DNA from: Profundicola sp048268105
GTDB taxonomy: Bacteria > Bacteroidota > Bacteroidia > Flavobacteriales > Weeksellaceae
Assembly: GCA_048268105.1 (NCBI GenBank)
Contig: JBLWWH010000013.1
Span: forward strand, 5,832-69,831
Direction: 5' to 3'
DNA: 64,000 bases
How positions within the stretch are numbered: the stretch's first letter is position 1; every line of letters starts with the position of its first letter. The notes below the pieces were generated by a model, which worked only from the letters and a program-made list of their open reading frames with translations, ran no database searches and was not told where the DNA came from. Made by a program: the position numbers and the translations under genes. Below are positions 62,436-64,000 of the stretch, piece after piece.

Positions 62436-62923
62436 TATTTAAGTCATTTTATAGGGCGTGATCATTTGAATTTATTTCACTTTCGTACTAAACACCAAGC
62501 CTTGTAAGAACAAAGCTAAAGCATCATACACAGAAAGCTTAATATAAAATTGATTGAAATGAATCACGAATGATATCCTATATAAGACAATAAGTTAGCC
62601 AAAAGGTTTAATCAGCCAACCTATAGAGTAAATTTAAAGTATCTAAAAATCACTTTTGGCTTAAAGCAAATCACGTAAAACAATTATCATAATATCTTGT
62701 TATCAAATTTTTATATTAATGAAAAGCCCTAATCGAAACTATAATAAATACTATTGCATCTAAATAAAATATATACTTTAGATGAAATTGATTTGACAAT
62801 TCATGCTTAGATAGTCACAATATCTTAGTGTTTAAAGCTTTTTGATTTTAAAAATTAAATCCAATAAAAAAAGAGGATAACTAAGTTTAAGTTATCCTCT
62901 TGATATAGCTTATATTATTGTTC
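62436..62923. other. 488-bp AT-rich intergenic region
   Basis: Apart from the terminator at 62865-62901, I see no gene, repeat or RNA signature. It lies between the ABC transporter gene and the GlcG-like gene, both on the minus strand. Confidence 0.6.
62865..62901 (-). terminator. terminator of the GlcG-like gene
   Basis: Perfect 12-bp stem AAGAGGATAACT (62871-62882) / AGTTATCCTCTT (62890-62901) with a 7-nt loop; on the minus strand it is followed by a T-run. Confidence 0.87.
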
Positions 62924-63322
62924 TTATAAAGAAGAAGCGCCTGCTTCAGCAACCGTATGATCGTTTTCTACAGAACTTCCACTTACGCCAATAGCCCCTA
63001 TAATTTCTCCTGCCTCATTTTTAATTGGGATTCCACCTGGGAAAGTTATCAATCCATTATTTGAATGCTCAATATTGTATAAAGGCTCACCTGGTTGAGC
63101 TAATTCGCCAATTTTTCCTGAATTCATGTCAAAGAAACGTGCTGTTTTAGCTTTCTTGATTGAAATATCCACGGAACCTAACCATGCTCCGTCCATTCTT
63201 GCAAATGCCACCAAATTTGCGCCAGCATCTACCACCGCAATATTCATTAAAGTGTCGATTTCTTTAGCTTTTTTTTGGGCTGCGCTAATTGCTTTTTCTG
63301 CTTGTGCTAATGTAATATTCAT
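62924..63322 (-). CDS. GlcG/HbpS family heme-binding protein
   Basis: A 132-aa single-domain protein. It begins MNITLAQAEKAISAAQKKAKE and contains VVDAGANLVAFARMDGAWLGSVDISIKKA and FPGGIPIKNEAGEIIGAIGVSGSSVENDHTVAEAG, the signatures of the GlcG/HbpS (DUF336) family. HbpS of Streptomyces binds heme and senses oxidative stress; the role here is unknown. Upstream on the same strand is the stub of an AraC regulator. Confidence 0.9.
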   Translation of the reverse strand: MNITLAQAEKAISAAQKKAKEIDTLMNIAVVDAGANLVAFARMDGAWLGSVDISIKKAKTARFFDMNSGKIGELAQPGEPLYNIEHSNNGLITFPGGIPIKNEAGEIIGAIGVSGSSVENDHTVAEAGASSL

Positions 63323-63450
63323 AATAATTTATTTTATATCTTTTTGACTATGATACAAATATAGTATAAATGACCGCCTTTAGGGTTATCAATAAAGTTC
63401 AATTACTTATGAAAACAGGTCAAATCATTATCAGAAAACTTGACTTTTAG

Positions 63451-63564
63451 CTAGGAGCTTATGGAGCTTGGGTTAACGCCAAATTTATTTTTAAAGGCCG
63501 TACTGAAGTTTGATAGATTCTTATAACCAAACTCATAAAATATATCAGATGGCTTAAATCGCTT
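63451..63564 (-). pseudogene. C-terminal stub of an AraC-family regulator
   Basis: Minus-strand frame KRFKPSDIFYEFGYKNLSNF then STAFKNKFGVNPSSISS and stop. This is the second helix-turn-helix of AraC proteins (compare ...F.n.S.FS.aFKkkFGv.P). A TAG lies directly before it (63565-63567) and the first HTH and sensor domain are missing, so it is a decayed remnant of about 37 codons. Confidence 0.7.
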
Positions 63565-63651
63565 CTATTGGCTTGGCTTATTTGGAATTTTGAGCAAGAA
63601 GAGAGTTGTGCATCAGCTACCATTGTTGTAAGTAGTGCTTTATTTATTCAT

Positions 63652-64000
63652 TTACTTACTTAATTTCAAAATCCTAAACGCTCCTTGAATTACCAAAACA
63701 AAAACGATTGTTCCGATAATCAAATCAGGTTTGCTCGAACTCAACCAATTTACCAAAATTCCAGCAATTATTACTCCTAAATTGATAATCACGTCATTTG
63801 ATGTAAAAATCATACTTGCTTTCATATGTGCTTCTTCTTTGCTTTTTGACTTTTGCAAAATGTAAAGACAAATTCCGTTCGCAATAAGTGCAAAAATCGA
63901 AACGATAATCATTGTTGAAAAATCGGGAAGTTTCTCGTTTCCGAAAAATCTTCTCAAGACTTCTACAAATCCAATAATCGCAAGTATTATTTGAAAATAT
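63652..64000 (-). CDS. cation diffusion facilitator-type transporter, partial
   Basis: The C-terminal part of a membrane transporter whose start lies beyond the right edge; the frame is open to 64000. EVLRRFFGNEKLPDFSTMII is followed by three membrane segments (IFALIANGICLYIL, INLGVIIAGILVNWL, LIIGTIVFVLVIQGAFRIL). The motif TSNDVIIN has the metal-binding Asn-Asp typical of short CDF-like cation transporters. No cytoplasmic CDF domain follows, as in the roughly 200-aa subgroup. Confidence 0.75.
   Translation of the reverse strand, partial: YFQIILAIIGFVEVLRRFFGNEKLPDFSTMIIVSIFALIANGICLYILQKSKSKEEAHMKASMIFTSNDVIINLGVIIAGILVNWLSSSKPDLIIGTIVFVLVIQGAFRILKLSK

Overview
The window is low-GC chromosomal DNA from a member of the Bacteroidota, most likely Flavobacteriales. 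The evidence is Bacteroidota-type promoters (TAnnTTTG at -7, TTG at -33), type IX secretion C-terminal domains (41337..43265 and 49490..51013), a K+-dependent membrane pyrophosphatase fused to an OmpA-like domain, and a tmRNA whose tag ends GNNNYALAA. Nothing in the sequence fixes the genus.

Layout. Positions 1-4550 hold an unidentified 3' gene end, a small hypothetical protein, a PLP-dependent decarboxylase, an 800-bp stretch full of palindromic repeats, and a DEAD-box helicase. Positions 5151-13696 are the remarkable part: eight gene cassettes in tandem, all read on the + strand, separated by large imperfect palindromes. Each cassette begins with its own 8-9 nt sequence TTNNNNNNN and ends in a palindrome whose left arm begins with the exact reverse complement of that sequence followed by AAC. 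This is the architecture of an integron cassette array with attC sites. The stem mismatches are such that the bottom strand pairs by G-T wobble, as in attC folding. The cores do not follow the classical GTTRRRY rule, and no integrase lies in the window. A TTG-N19-TATATTTG promoter ends 4 bp before the first cassette. The cargo is two secreted proteins of unknown role, a small membrane protein, an AraC regulator with an RclC-like (DUF417) membrane protein, a DEDDh exonuclease with a BRCT domain, an OXA-type class D beta-lactamase lipoprotein, a tandem MliC-like lysozyme-inhibitor lipoprotein and a coiled-coil PD-(D/E)XK nuclease candidate.

Positions 13700-56900 are ordinary core genome: an Fe-S (CCG-domain) protein, hppA-OmpA, fhs, an aldo/keto reductase, Xaa-Pro aminopeptidase, a dNK-esterase-leucyl aminopeptidase cluster, a GIN-domain lipoprotein, fahA, an FMN reductase, uvrA, a YugP-like protease, an XRE regulator and M14 peptidase with shared operator palindromes, sdaA, the overlapping set mtaB-hydrolase-M1 peptidase, dnaN, pheT-META protein, aspS, a T9SS type-B protein, an NlpC/P60 lipoprotein, a UspA protein, PNP-lpxK, and meaB-kinase-App1 phosphatase. 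Positions 56948-57347 encode ssrA and 58545-58628 tRNA-Leu(UAA). The right end has an SH3/BamE-like secreted protein, a VanY-like peptidase, a second RclC-like gene (paralogue of the cassette copy, with a probable 5' frameshift), an ABC exporter, a GlcG/HbpS protein, the stub of an AraC regulator, and a CDF-type transporter cut by the window edge. A roughly 104-bp palindromic repeat occurs at 20885-20988 and, inverted, at 29749-29852.
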